A DNA stretch of 64,000 bases from Caballeronia terrestris (GCF_001544515.1 NZ_FCOL02000013.1:94635-158634); one strand, 5' to 3'; positions 26,581 through 35,720 are shown, counted from the stretch's first letter. The notes: generated by a model from the sequence alone, not told the origin. Made by a program: numbers and translations.

Positions 26581-27333
26581 TTAGCTGAAGTTGAGCAGCT
26601 TGTTCGCCGCCTGTTCGTTCTGGTCCGCGGATTCCATCAGCTTCGTCTGCATCTGGAACTGTCGCGCGTTGCTGATCATCGAGACCATCGCTGCGACCGG
26701 ATTCACGTTGCTGCCTTCGAGCGATGCCGGCGCCACGACGACGCTCGGATCGGCGTCGGCGGGGTCGCCGCTCGCGGTGCGAAAGAGACCGTCGTCACTG
26801 CGCGTGAGCGTCGCCGGATCCGGGTTCACGAGCTTCAGCTGATCGACGGTAGCGATCGCCGTCGGCGGATCGCCGGGGATCAGCGCGGAGACCGTGCCGT
26901 CCTTGCCGATCGTCACTTCCGCGCCCGGCGGCACGGAAAGCGGGCCGCCGTTGCCGAGCACCGGCAGGTTGTTCGCCGTGACGAGCTGCCCGTTCTGGTC
27001 GACGTGCAGGTTGCCGGCGCGCGTGTACGCTTCGCTGCCGTCGGCGGCCTGCACGGAGAGCCAGCCCGGACCCTGGATCGCGACGTCGAGCGGGTTGCCG
27101 GTCTGCTGGACCGGACCCGCGGTGTAATCGGCAGTCGGCGTCGACGACAGCACGAAGGTGCGCGTGGTGCCGTCGGCCGATTCGTTCTCGAACGACATCG
27201 GCACCGAGCGGAACGCGGCGAGCTGCGCGCGAAAACCCGTCGTCGATGCGTTCGCGAGGTTGTTGGCCACGACGCTCTGCTGCTCCAGCGCCTGTGAGGC
27301 GCCGGTCATCGCGGTGTAGATCAGACGGTCCAT
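26581..27333 (-). CDS. flgF: Flagellar proximal rod protein FlgF
   Basis: FlgF is a minor proximal-rod subunit. The 250-residue protein begins MDRLIYTAMTGASQALEQQS with VVANNLANASTTGFRAQ, and ends with VAAMVSMISNARQFQMQTKLM. The family is secure from these rod motifs and from the position between flgE and flgG. Confidence 0.96.
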   Translation of the reverse strand: MDRLIYTAMTGASQALEQQSVVANNLANASTTGFRAQLAAFRSVPMSFENESADGTTRTFVLSSTPTADYTAGPVQQTGNPLDVAIQGPGWLSVQAADGSEAYTRAGNLHVDQNGQLVTANNLPVLGNGGPLSVPPGAEVTIGKDGTVSALIPGDPPTAIATVDQLKLVNPDPATLTRSDDGLFRTASGDPADADPSVVVAPASLEGSNVNPVAAMVSMISNARQFQMQTKLMESADQNEQAANKLLNFS

Positions 27334-27363
27334 GAATGGCTCTCTCTAGTGTCGCCGTGCGTG

Positions 27364-28605
27364 TTACAGGTTCATCAGCGTCTGGTCGACGGTCTGCTGC
27401 GTCTTGATCGTCTGCGCGTTCGCCTGATAGTTGCGCTGCGCGGTGATCAGGTTCACGAGCTCGCTCGTCAGGTCGACGTTGGAGTTTTCCACCGCGCCGC
27501 CTTGCAGCGTGCCGTGGTTGGTCGAGCCCGGCACCGACACCTGCGGCGCGCCGGAAGCCGACGTCTGCGCGAACACGTTGCCGCCGAGGTTCTGCAGGCC
27601 GTTCTGGTTGTTGAAGTTCGCGATCGCGATCTGGCCGAGCGCCTGCGTCTTGCCGTTCGAGTAGTTACCCGTCAGCATGCCGTCCGTGCCGACCGAGAAG
27701 CCCGTCAGTTCGCCCGACGTGTAGCCGTCCTGGACCACGTTCGTCAGGCCGCTCTTTGCGCCGTACTGCGTCGTGCCGGTGAAGTCCATCGACATCGTCT
27801 GGTTCGTCGCGCCGCCGTCGGCGCCGTTCGGAATCGAGAACGAGAACTTGCTGCCCGAGGTCAGGTTGCCCGACGAATCGAACGTGACCGTGCCGATCAG
27901 GCCGTTGGTCGCCGTGGAGGGCGCCGTCGCCGGAACCGGCTGGACCGGGTCGCCGTAGCCGGCATACGCGTTCCACGAACCGGTCGAATTCTTCGCGAAA
28001 TACACCGACACCTTTTGCGTGCCGCCGAGCGAGTCGTACACATCGACCGAAGTCGACGTGTTGTAGCTCGTCGAATCGCTGACGCTGAACGCGTTGGCCG
28101 GAACCGTGTCCTGCGAATTCAGGTTGAACGCGGTCGTGACATTCTTCGTCGCCGAGGGCGCGATATTCGAGGTCGGCACGGTTAGCGGCACGGTGCTCGC
28201 GCTGTTGACGACGCCCTTCGAATCCGCCGCGTAGCCCATCAGTTGCAGGCCCGAGCTGTTGACGATCTTGCCGGTGTTGTCGAGGTGGAACACGCCGTTA
28301 CGCGAGTACACGGTCGAACCGTTGCTCGACAACTGATAGAAGCCGTTGCCGTTGATCGCGACGTCGAGCGCCTGGTTGGTCGTCGTGATCGTGCCTTGCG
28401 AGAACTGCTGCTGAACTTCGGAAAGGCGCGAGCCGATGCCGATCTGGTTGCTTACCGCCGTCGCCATCGAGCTGGCGTACATGTCGGCGAATTGCGCCGA
28501 GCCTTGCTTGAAGCCAACCGTGTTCGCGTTCGCGATGTTGTTGCCGATGACGTCGAGATCGCTCGATGCGCCCGACAATCCGCTCAAAGCCTGTTGGTAA
28601 CCCAT
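27364..28605 (-). CDS. flgE: Flagellar hook protein FlgE
   Basis: FlgE polymerises into the hook. The 413-residue protein begins MGYQQALSGLSGASSDLDVI with IGNNIANANTVGFKQ and has the Ser/Thr/Gly-rich variable central domain typical of hooks. It ends with LTSELVNLITAQRNYQANAQTIKTQ. Gene order flgD-flgE-flgF is conserved. Confidence 0.97.
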   Translation of the reverse strand: MGYQQALSGLSGASSDLDVIGNNIANANTVGFKQGSAQFADMYASSMATAVSNQIGIGSRLSEVQQQFSQGTITTTNQALDVAINGNGFYQLSSNGSTVYSRNGVFHLDNTGKIVNSSGLQLMGYAADSKGVVNSASTVPLTVPTSNIAPSATKNVTTAFNLNSQDTVPANAFSVSDSTSYNTSTSVDVYDSLGGTQKVSVYFAKNSTGSWNAYAGYGDPVQPVPATAPSTATNGLIGTVTFDSSGNLTSGSKFSFSIPNGADGGATNQTMSMDFTGTTQYGAKSGLTNVVQDGYTSGELTGFSVGTDGMLTGNYSNGKTQALGQIAIANFNNQNGLQNLGGNVFAQTSASGAPQVSVPGSTNHGTLQGGAVENSNVDLTSELVNLITAQRNYQANAQTIKTQQTVDQTLMNL

Positions 28606-28635
28606 GACGGTCTCCGGAAATTCGTTGAGTTGGTG

Positions 28636-29358
28636 TTAAAGGATCGACGCGACGCCGGTCAGCGCGACCGTCTTGCCGTTCGCGAGCTTGAGGCCCGGCG
28701 TGCCGTCCGTCTGCTGCACGACGCTTTGCACTTGCGATGCCGCGAGCGTAGGCGCCGTGGCGGCCTGGCCGTTGATCGTGCCCGTCGCGCTGATCGTGTA
28801 CGTGCCGTCGGCGAGCGTGTTGCCCTTCGAATCGACTGGCGTCCAGCCGTTGACCGGCACGACACCCGCCGATTGCGCGCCCAGCTTGATCGTGTTCACG
28901 ATTTCGCCGGCCTTGTTCTTGACGTTGATGTTCAGGTCGCTCACGTCGTTCGCGAGCTGCACGCCGAAGCTCGACGACGCGCCCTTCGACACCGTCACGT
29001 CGCTGCCCGTCGCGAGCACCGTCGAGCCGATCAAAAGCGCTGCCTGCGTCGACTGGCCGGCGGACAGTTGCGTCGCGAGCGAGCTGAGCGACGTGTTCAA
29101 CTGGCCGATGCCCGTCACGGTGTTGATCTGCGCGAGCTGCGAGGTCATCTGCGAGCTGTCGGCGGGGTTGGTCGGGTCCTGGTTCTTCATCTGCGTCACG
29201 AGCAGCGTGAGGAACGTGTTCTGAAGGTCCGACGCGGACTGCGCGCCGGTTTTCGACGAGGTCGTCGAAGTCGACGACGACGAAGTGCCGTTCATGGTGT
29301 CGAGCAGCGTTTGCGACACGGTGGTGCCGTTGCTGCCGATCGTGGTGTTGGTGGTCAC
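28636..29358 (-). CDS. flgD: Flagellar hook assembly scaffold FlgD
   Basis: FlgD caps the hook during its growth and is absent from the finished structure. The 240-residue protein has the export and capping region FLTLLVTQMKNQDPTNPADSS at about residues 50-70, followed by a FlgD Ig/tudor-like C-terminal half (VNVKNKAGEIV-like strands, PVNGWTPVDSKGNTLADG). It starts with GTG at 29358 behind an AGGACAA ribosome site; no ATG fits the conserved N-terminus. Confidence 0.95.
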   Translation of the reverse strand: MTTNTTIGSNGTTVSQTLLDTMNGTSSSSTSTTSSKTGAQSASDLQNTFLTLLVTQMKNQDPTNPADSSQMTSQLAQINTVTGIGQLNTSLSSLATQLSAGQSTQAALLIGSTVLATGSDVTVSKGASSSFGVQLANDVSDLNINVKNKAGEIVNTIKLGAQSAGVVPVNGWTPVDSKGNTLADGTYTISATGTINGQAATAPTLAASQVQSVVQQTDGTPGLKLANGKTVALTGVASIL

Positions 29359-29381
29359 GGTGGTTGTCCTCAGGGTCCGTT

Positions 29382-29807
29382 TCAGGTGCCGATCGTCAGG
29401 GTTTTCAGCATCAGTTGCTTGGCGGTATTGAGCGTCTCGACGTTTGCCTGATACGAGCGCGACGCGGAAATCATGTTGACCATTTCCTGCACCGGATCAA
29501 CGTTCGGCAACGTCACATAGCCGTCCGGGTTCGCTGCAGGGTTGCTCGGGTCGTAGCTGGTCTTCATCGGCGTCGGGTCGTCGATCACGCCGGTGACCTG
29601 CACGCCGCCGACCTGCTGGCCGGACGCCGTGCGCGCGCCGCCGAGCGGATCGACCGCGAACACGACCTGCTTCGCCTTGTACGGCTGGCCGTCGGGGCCG
29701 GTCGTGCTGTCGGCGTTCGCGAGGTTCGACGCGGTCACGTTCAGGCGCTGCGCCTGGGCGGACATCGCCGAGCCCGCGACGTTGAAGATGTTCATGAGGG
29801 ATGGCAT
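29382..29807 (-). CDS. flgC: Flagellar proximal rod protein FlgC
   Basis: FlgC is a 141-residue proximal rod subunit beginning [20 protein letters not shown], with [20 protein letters not shown] and the C-terminal [22 protein letters not shown] second Met four codons in is a possible alternative start. It lies 14 bases after the flgB stop. Confidence 0.96.
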   Translation of the reverse strand: MPSLMNIFNVAGSAMSAQAQRLNVTASNLANADSTTGPDGQPYKAKQVVFAVDPLGGARTASGQQVGGVQVTGVIDDPTPMKTSYDPSNPAANPDGYVTLPNVDPVQEMVNMISASRSYQANVETLNTAKQLMLKTLTIGT

Positions 29808-29821
29808 GGCTTGTCTCTCGC

Positions 29822-30328
29822 TTAGGTGTTCGTCGTGATCGCGGACAGCATCGACTTGATCTGGCCCGAGATGACCGTCATGCCGGCTTCGAAGTGCAGC
29901 GCGTTGTCGGCGAACTGGACGCGCTCGCGGTCGAGGTCGACCGTGTTGCCGTCAAGCGACGGCTGGGCCGGCACGCGGTACGCGAGGCGGCCGTAGTCGT
30001 CCACCGGGCCGCCCGTCGTCTGGAGCGTCGCCGTGCCGGCCATGTGGCCACGCGCGGTCGTCGCCATCGACATGCCGCTCGACACGCTGACCGGCTGCGC
30101 CATCGCGAGCGGCGCTGCGTTGGAGACGCCGCTGCCGGCGGGGGTCGAGGTATTGGCGCCGGTTTTCTTCAGCGCGCCGGCGAGCGAACTCGCGAAATCG
30201 ACGTCGCGGGCCTTGTAGCCCGGCGTATCGGCGTTCGCGATATTCGACGACAGCAGTTCCTGGCGGTATGCGCGCACGTCCAGCGCTTCACGGCCGAACG
30301 CGAGTGCCTGATCGAGTTTGTCCAGCAT
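29822..30328 (-). CDS. flgB: Flagellar proximal rod protein FlgB
   Basis: FlgB is the rod subunit nearest the MS ring. The 168-residue protein has the diagnostic [21 protein letters not shown] and [15 protein letters not shown]. An AAAGGAGC ribosome site is seven bases before the ATG. It is the first gene of the flgB-to-J unit and is divergent from flgA; a candidate FlhDC operator lies in the gap. Confidence 0.96.
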   Translation of the reverse strand: MLDKLDQALAFGREALDVRAYRQELLSSNIANADTPGYKARDVDFASSLAGALKKTGANTSTPAGSGVSNAAPLAMAQPVSVSSGMSMATTARGHMAGTATLQTTGGPVDDYGRLAYRVPAQPSLDGNTVDLDRERVQFADNALHFEAGMTVISGQIKSMLSAITTNT

Positions 30329-30423
30329 TCCCGGTAGCTCCTTTGGCGTTACGTCTTGCTGCCACGCGGCTCACAAGACCTTTTTGCATGACACGCATCT
30401 TAGGAGCGCAGCGCAAGAAGCAA

Positions 30424-30464
30424 TCTGACGAATAGCCGGGGAAGCGGGCCTCTATTCGGGGCTT
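30424..30464. promoter_or_regulatory. Candidate FlhDC operator between flgB and flgA
   Basis: CGAATAG (30429-30435) and CTATTCG (30452-30458) are exact inverse complements separated by 16 bases, giving GAATAGCC...CTCTATTCG. This resembles the two inverted AATAGCG-type half sites, about 10-12 bases apart, bound by FlhD4C2. It is midway between the divergent flgB and flgA genes, where such a master-regulator site is expected. Assignment is by resemblance only. Confidence 0.45.
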
Positions 30465-30597
30465 GAGCGCGGCGGGGGATATCTAGAATTCTTTTCGTGG
30501 CTCTTTATGGTTTTCGTGGCGTGTTTTCGCGTCGCGGAGCGGGCCGCGACGTTTTTTGATGAAATCTGGTCTGGCCGCTGGGCCGAGGAGAATTGCA

Positions 30598-31878
30598 ATG
30601 AGCAGGTCCGCACCGCACCGCGCGACAAACCGTGCGCGGGTCGCGCCCCTCCTCCGGTCGATGTTTTCAGCGGCGGGTGGCGTCGCGCTGGCGTTCGGCG
30701 TCGCGGGGCAAGCCTTCGCGCAGGAAGACGGCACGATCGCGATTCCCGGCAACGCCGAGACGAATCCGGCAGCCGTCGCGGCGATGGCGCAGCGGGTGGC
30801 GATGTCGGCGCCTTCGCCGACGGCGATGAACGCCCCGCGTCCGCGTGGTTACGCCGCCGCGACCAGCGCCGCCGATGCCGCGATGCAAAGCGCCGCGCGC
30901 GCCCTCGACTCTCACGCCGACGCCGCCGACGATTCGATGTCGGACGCCAGCGGGATGATCGTGATTCCGGGACCGGGCGAGGCGAAACCTGCCGCGCCCA
31001 CTGTTAACAATATGTCTGCGGCGCGCGTTGTTTCGCCGCCCCCGAGCGCGTCGAGCCTACCGAGCCTTCCGCGCATGCAGACGGCGAACGCATCGCGCGA
31101 TGTGATGCCGGTGGTCGTCGTGCCGGAAAGCGCGGCGCCTGCGACTCGCGGCACAGCGGCCAGGCCGGTCGCGGCGGCGTCCGCGGCGCCGGTTGCGGCG
31201 CGTGCCGGTGCGGCGAGCGTCGCTCAAGCAGTGACGCCCGGCGCGCCCGCAGCCGGAACGCAGGACACCGACGCCATCCGCGCCGCCGCCCTCGCCTTCC
31301 TGCAACAGCAGACGGCGGGCCTTCCCGGCAAGCCGGAAATCACCGTCACGCCGGTTTTCCCGCGCGGCCTTGCGCCCTGCGTGTCGCTCGATCCTTTCAT
31401 GCCGACCGGCGCCCGCCTCTGGGGACGCACGACCGTCGGCGTGCGCTGTACCGGCGAGCGCCCGTGGACGCTTTATTTGCAGGTCCGCATCTCGATCAAC
31501 GCGACGTATTACCTCGCCTCACGCGCGATTGCGCCGGGCGAAGTGCTGACGAGCGCCGACCTCCTCGCCCGCGAAGGCGACCTCACCGCGATGCCGCAAG
31601 CCGTCATCACCGATCCGACGCAGGCCGTCGGCGCGGTGGCGCTCTCGCGCGTCCCGGCGGGGCTGCCGCTGCGCACGGACATGCTGAGGAGCGCGGCGTC
31701 GGTATCGATCGGGCAGAACGTGCACGTCGTCGCCGACGGCACGGGCTTCTCCATCTCCGCCGATGGCGCCGCGATGAACAACGCGGCACCCGGCCAGCAG
31801 GTGCGTGTGAAAACGTCGACGGGACAGATCATTACCGGCGTCGTGAAGGATAGCCAGACGGTGGAAATCCGCCTCTGA
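30598..31878 (+). CDS. flgA: Flagellar P-ring assembly chaperone FlgA, long form
   Basis: FlgA is the periplasmic chaperone for P-ring (FlgI) assembly. The C-terminal ~200 residues hold the SAF / ChapFlgA domain (YLASRAIAPGEVLTSADL, GLPLRTDML, then IGQNVHVVADGTGFSISADG and GQQVRVKTSTGQIITGVV). Residues about 45-220 are a long Ala/Pro/Val-rich, apparently disordered extension not present in the ~220-residue enteric protein. I chose ATG 30598 because GAGGAG lies at 30584-30589; the upstream TTG/ATG have no ribosome site. Residues 1-42 look like a signal peptide ending in AFAQ. Confidence 0.9.
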   Translation: MSRSAPHRATNRARVAPLLRSMFSAAGGVALAFGVAGQAFAQEDGTIAIPGNAETNPAAVAAMAQRVAMSAPSPTAMNAPRPRGYAAATSAADAAMQSAARALDSHADAADDSMSDASGMIVIPGPGEAKPAAPTVNNMSAARVVSPPPSASSLPSLPRMQTANASRDVMPVVVVPESAAPATRGTAARPVAAASAAPVAARAGAASVAQAVTPGAPAAGTQDTDAIRAAALAFLQQQTAGLPGKPEITVTPVFPRGLAPCVSLDPFMPTGARLWGRTTVGVRCTGERPWTLYLQVRISINATYYLASRAIAPGEVLTSADLLAREGDLTAMPQAVITDPTQAVGAVALSRVPAGLPLRTDMLRSAASVSIGQNVHVVADGTGFSISADGAAMNNAAPGQQVRVKTSTGQIITGVVKDSQTVEIRL

Positions 31879-32030
31879 GCGGCGTGCAATAGCGCCTTGA
31901 GCCCGAAATGTGGGCCACCGCGCAAATGTTTCAATTTGTTGCAATTGGTTGCAATTCGCTGAAAGCCCCGCTGGATAAGGCTGAGCGGGAAGCGACCCCG
32001 GACCGGTCCGGTTCTGAAGGCGGAGCAGGG

Positions 32031-32058
32031 TTAAGTTTTTACATCGCCCCGCCGATAA
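32031..32058 (+). promoter_or_regulatory. FliA (sigma-28) promoter for flgM
   Basis: The -10 box GCCGATAA (32051-32058) is a perfect match. The -35 region TTAAGTTT at 32031-32038 matches 7 of 8 with a 12-base spacer, or TAAGTTTT at 32032 matches 6 of 8 with the standard 11. It lies 29 bases before the flgM GTG, so FliA would drive its own anti-sigma factor, the classical feedback loop. Confidence 0.85.
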
Positions 32059-32087
32059 AAGGATCAACTAGTTCGGGAAGACACATC

Positions 32088-32423
32088 GTGAAAATCGATT
32101 CGAATAGCAACACCACTCTGGCAGCCCTTCACGAAGGGTCGCAACGCGCATCGCAAGCCGGTGCCAACGGTACGACGGGCGCCGCGAGCGTCACGCAGCA
32201 GTCGGGCACGACGGGCGCGCAGCAATCGACGGTAAGCCTCTCGCCGCTGTCGACGGATCTGCGTGCATCGAACGCGTCGGACATCGATCAGGCGAAGGTC
32301 GCGTCGATCAAGGCCGCGCTGAATGACGGCAGCCTGAAGTTCGACTCGGGCAAGATCGCCGACGGCATGCTGGGCACCGCGCGCGACCTGCTGCAAACGA
32401 GAACCCCGCCGACCGGCGGTTGA
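32088..32423 (+). CDS. flgM: Anti-sigma-28 factor FlgM
   Basis: FlgM binds and inhibits FliA until it is exported through the finished hook. The 111-residue protein begins (GTG)KIDSNSNTTLAAL and ends with the FlgM domain: LSPLSTDLRAS, VASIKAALNDGSLKFDSGKIADGML. The GTG at 32088 is preferred over upstream starts because the FliA promoter at 32031-32058 would otherwise be inside the gene. GGGAAG lies about 8 bases before it. Confidence 0.93.
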   Translation: MKIDSNSNTTLAALHEGSQRASQAGANGTTGAASVTQQSGTTGAQQSTVSLSPLSTDLRASNASDIDQAKVASIKAALNDGSLKFDSGKIADGMLGTARDLLQTRTPPTGG

Positions 32424-32506
32424 GCAGAGCGTTTTGCGTGATATCGACGGGGCTTTCCCAGGCCCTGGCGGACGCGCGAAACCTCTCGCATCGTCGAAAC
32501 GACGGT

Positions 32507-32525
32507 GCCGCCGGGCGGCTTTTTT
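32507..32525 (+). terminator. Probable terminator between flgM and flgN
   Basis: GCCGC/GCGGC with a 3-base loop, followed by six T residues (32520-32525). The stem is short but GC-only. It lies 84 bases past flgM and 50 before flgN, so flgN may need read-through or its own promoter. Confidence 0.6.
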
Positions 32526-32574
32526 AGACCCTGACCGTGAATTCGCGGTCGAGCGATTTACTTAGCGAGTCGCC

Positions 32575-33018
32575 ATGAAAGACGCCCTGCTTGCCACTGT
32601 TATCGAAGAACTCGCCGCCGTCGAGGCGTTCGAGTCCCTGCTCGCGTTCGAGGAAAAAGCGCTGATCGCGGCATCGCCGCTGGATTCGCTGCCCACGATC
32701 ATCGAGCAGAAAACCGCATCGACCGAGAAGATCGCCGAGCTGGAGAAGGCGCGTGATGCGCAGCTTGCTTCGCTTGGTTTTGCCGCCGGGTTTGTTGGGA
32801 TGGAAGCGTCGGTGGTCGGCGACGAAAGGCTCGCCGAGCAGTGGAAATTGCTGCGGGCCGCCGCGACGCGCGCGAAACAGGCGAACAACAACAACGGCGT
32901 GCTGATCCGCACGCGGATGGATTACAACCGGCGTGCGCTGGCCGAACTCAAGGTCGCGCCGGCGAAGTCGGGGTTTTATGGGCCCGACGGGCGTGTGCCT
33001 GGGGTGATGGGGCTGTAA
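32575..33018 (+). CDS. flgN: Flagellar export chaperone FlgN
   Basis: FlgN is the cytoplasmic chaperone for the junction proteins FlgK and FlgL. The 147-residue protein is largely helical (EELAAVEAFESLLAFEEKAL, then IIEQKTASTEKIAELEKARD) and ends in NNNGVLIRTRMDYNRRALAEL, a recognisable FlgN tail. It follows flgM as in other proteobacteria and is convergent with the type II secretion operon. Confidence 0.92.
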   Translation: MKDALLATVIEELAAVEAFESLLAFEEKALIAASPLDSLPTIIEQKTASTEKIAELEKARDAQLASLGFAAGFVGMEASVVGDERLAEQWKLLRAAATRAKQANNNNGVLIRTRMDYNRRALAELKVAPAKSGFYGPDGRVPGVMGL

Positions 33019-33077
33019 GGGGTTTTAGCTGGAGCTTGGGGTTGATGTGCAAACCGTTCCCAAGCGCCCGCGACACC

Positions 33078-33857
33078 TTATCGCTGCATCACCAGCGCCA
33101 CCGTATCCGGATCAGTATGCCGCCCGAGCAGGTTGAGCAGCCCCGCAAGATTCTCGCGGGCTTCCGGCGCGGCTTTCGCCGTACCTTCGAACGACGTCGA
33201 TTCCTGCGACGCCGTCCCGTGCCCGTCGAGCAGCAGCGGCCCCTTGACCGTCGAAAGATCGATCGTCGCCGACGCACCCTGCGCCTGCATCGCCACCCGG
33301 TACGACCCGAGCGGCTTCACGCGCGACACCCGCGAGCCGATATCGTCCAGTGTCACGACCAGTTGCCCGTACGTATTACGCCCGAGCACGCGCCAGTCGG
33401 TCCACGCGAGCCGCACGTTTCCGTCGATATCGAGCGTGTTGAACGGCGCGCCGAGCCCCGCGAGGAGCGTCGCCGGCACCGCGATCGCACCCGCCGACAT
33501 CGTCGAGCCGCGCAGCGAGGCGTCGACCAAGACGGCATCGGGCATCGCTTCCGTCTGACGCATTGTCATGCGCACACGGCCGGTCAGGAGCGGCAAGAAA
33601 GCCGTCGTCCACTCGACGCGGCCCGGCAGAAGCGTCGCGCCGCTGCCGTCCGAGCTGGCGGCGAGCATCAGCGTGGCCGATCCACGCCACAGCGACCCGG
33701 CCGGATCGACGAGATTCACGTGACCGGCGGTTACGCGCGTGAACTGCGGCACGATCCACGCGGCAGGCAGCATCACCATCACCGTGATGAAAACGGACAA
33801 ACCCGCCACGATCAGCGGCGGCAACGCGGCGCGCGTTCGGCGCATCCAGTAGCTCAT
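33078..33857 (-). CDS. gspN: Type II secretion system protein GspN
   Basis: This 259-residue protein has one N-terminal membrane anchor (about residues 12-35) and a beta-rich periplasmic domain with the GspN hallmark VTAGHVNLVDPAGSLWRGSA near residue 45-65. GspN is an accessory inner-membrane subunit of some type II secretion systems. It is the last gene of the operon and its start is 1 base downstream of the gspM stop. Confidence 0.9.
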   Translation of the reverse strand: MSYWMRRTRAALPPLIVAGLSVFITVMVMLPAAWIVPQFTRVTAGHVNLVDPAGSLWRGSATLMLAASSDGSGATLLPGRVEWTTAFLPLLTGRVRMTMRQTEAMPDAVLVDASLRGSTMSAGAIAVPATLLAGLGAPFNTLDIDGNVRLAWTDWRVLGRNTYGQLVVTLDDIGSRVSRVKPLGSYRVAMQAQGASATIDLSTVKGPLLLDGHGTASQESTSFEGTAKAAPEARENLAGLLNLLGRHTDPDTVALVMQR

Positions 33858-33858
33858 C

Positions 33859-34362
33859 TCACTTCGCCCCCGCCGGCTGCAGCGACGCCGTCAGATCCAC
33901 CTGCCCATCGGGCTTGAGCGCCTGAATGTGCGCCTCGGACACCTGCACCTTCAACTGCTTGCGCACGTCGTCGAGCCACATCGTCCACATTGGGAACGAC
34001 GCGTTCTTCAACTGCACCTGCACCGCCGCGCCGATCACCTGCACCTGCACGGGCGGCATGTTGTTGTCAGCGAGCGACTTCGTTATCGCTTCCTTCAGCG
34101 CCGCGCCCGTCGGCGCCACGCCTTCAGCCGTCCCCGCGAGAGAGCGCGCCTCGTTCGCCTGCGCGGTCATCTGCGCGAGCTGGCGTTGCATCGCCGGCAG
34201 ATTGTCGCGCAAGCGCGCCCGCCCCTCGTAAGCCGGCGCCCACAGCACCAGATACACGATCGCGATCCCCAGCGCGAGGCCGCCCCACATCAACAGCGTC
34301 TTTTCGCGCTGCGTCCGGCCGTCCCAGAATTCGCTCCAGATATCGCCGATTTGCTTTTTCAC
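33859..34362 (-). CDS. gspM: Type II secretion system protein GspM
   Basis: GspM is a bitopic inner-membrane platform subunit that pairs with GspL. The 167-residue protein has the cytoplasmic stub WSEFWDGRTQREKTLLMW, one helix (about residues 25-45) and a ferredoxin-like periplasmic domain. The start is GTG at 34362 with AGGAGC nearby; it overlaps the gspL stop as GTGA. Longer open frame upstream is shadow sequence inside gspL. Confidence 0.92.
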   Translation of the reverse strand: MKKQIGDIWSEFWDGRTQREKTLLMWGGLALGIAIVYLVLWAPAYEGRARLRDNLPAMQRQLAQMTAQANEARSLAGTAEGVAPTGAALKEAITKSLADNNMPPVQVQVIGAAVQVQLKNASFPMWTMWLDDVRKQLKVQVSEAHIQALKPDGQVDLTASLQPAGAK

Positions 34363-35720
34363 TGGCCGCTCCTGATCGTCCACTTGCCGGTGTTGCTGTC
34401 GATTCCGCCCGTGAAGCCGTTCGCGGCGAGGCGCTTCGGCAAGTCGGCATCGACCTTGGTTTCCGGCTTGAAAGTCACTTCCAGCTTCCGATCCCGATAG
34501 TCGAGCCCCGCGATGCCGTTCACCGGCACCGGCCCGAGCGAGCGCGCGAGGCCGTCGGCGAGAGACAGGAAGTCCGACGGCGACAGTTCGCCCGCCGCCA
34601 CCCGCAGGCGTTCGAGCTGGCGCGACATCTGGTCGGGCGCATCGAGCACAACGGTCGTTTTTGGGAACGCGTTGAGGAGCGTCTCGGTCATCTGCGCCTG
34701 GATCGCGTCGCGCTGGCGGGCGAGCTGCAGCCACTGCGCATTCACGCCGATGATCGACACGACGACCGCCGCCGCCACGAACGCGATCGGCACGCGCAGG
34801 CGCCGCATCGTCGCGCGGTCGAGGCGCCAGGGCTGCGCGGCGAATTCGAACTGGCACAGGTCGAAGCCGCTCGCGAGCGCGTTCTGCGCGAGTTTCTCGA
34901 ACGTGAGCGGCTGCGCGCCCTTGAAGACGCTCGCGGCGGCGGCGAGGCGCGGCTCGTCGCCGGGGACATCGGCGAGTGCATAGAGCGCGCCGGGGCGGTT
35001 GCCCGCAAGCGCGGTCAACGTCGGCATGACGGCGTCAGCGGGGAGCGCCAGACCTTCGCCGAGCGCCGAGCGCTCGCCACGCGCGATCGCGATCTCGACG
35101 AGCGGCGCAGACGGTGCCACCGCCACGGGTGCCACCGGCGCCACGACTTCGCCGATCAGCGCCGGCGCAGTTGACACGACGCGCCCGAGCACGGCCGCGG
35201 TGAACGGCGTCGGCGCGAGCGGCTCGTCATCGGCGATGGCCGCGGCGACTTCGGCCGCTTCCGCCTCGCTGACAGCGGCGGCCATCGGCAGACATCGCAT
35301 CGCCGGGACGGCCTTCACGTTGCGATGCCCCGCCGCCGCGAACGCGCTCAGCACGAAGCGGAACCAGCCGCGATCGATCACCGCGAGCACGCGCCGGCCG
35401 CCTGCGAGCGTCGCGGGATCGACGGCGATGTGGCACGTCTGCGGGTCCTGGATCAGTTGATCCTCGACGACGTTCGGCAGCGCCTGCCGCAGCTTCTGCC
35501 CCTTCAACGGCGGAACGGCCGCGGCGAGCAACAGCAAATCGCGCGCGGCGACGATCAGCACCGTCGCGTTCGCGCGCGGCAGGATACCGAGCGCGGCGCG
35601 GCCGGTGCGCTGCGTCGTGCCGCGCTTGTCGACGAGCAGAAACGGCATCTCGGGCAGTTGCCACTCTTCCGAGCGCACCGCCGGATCGCGCGGCGGGAGT
35701 AGGACGATCAGTGTGCTCAA
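34359..35720 (-). CDS. gspL: Type II secretion system protein GspL
   Basis: GspL links the secretion ATPase GspE to the inner-membrane platform. The 453-residue protein has an actin-like cytoplasmic domain (about residues 1-300, including GQKLRQALPNVVEDQLIQDP, typical of GspL), a transmembrane helix near residue 310 (VPIAFVAAAVVVSIIGVNAQW) and a small periplasmic domain that dimerises with GspM. Overlap with gspM implies coupling. Confidence 0.94.
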   Translation of the reverse strand: MSTLIVLLPPRDPAVRSEEWQLPEMPFLLVDKRGTTQRTGRAALGILPRANATVLIVAARDLLLLAAAVPPLKGQKLRQALPNVVEDQLIQDPQTCHIAVDPATLAGGRRVLAVIDRGWFRFVLSAFAAAGHRNVKAVPAMRCLPMAAAVSEAEAAEVAAAIADDEPLAPTPFTAAVLGRVVSTAPALIGEVVAPVAPVAVAPSAPLVEIAIARGERSALGEGLALPADAVMPTLTALAGNRPGALYALADVPGDEPRLAAAASVFKGAQPLTFEKLAQNALASGFDLCQFEFAAQPWRLDRATMRRLRVPIAFVAAAVVVSIIGVNAQWLQLARQRDAIQAQMTETLLNAFPKTTVVLDAPDQMSRQLERLRVAAGELSPSDFLSLADGLARSLGPVPVNGIAGLDYRDRKLEVTFKPETKVDADLPKRLAANGFTGGIDSNTGKWTIRSGQ

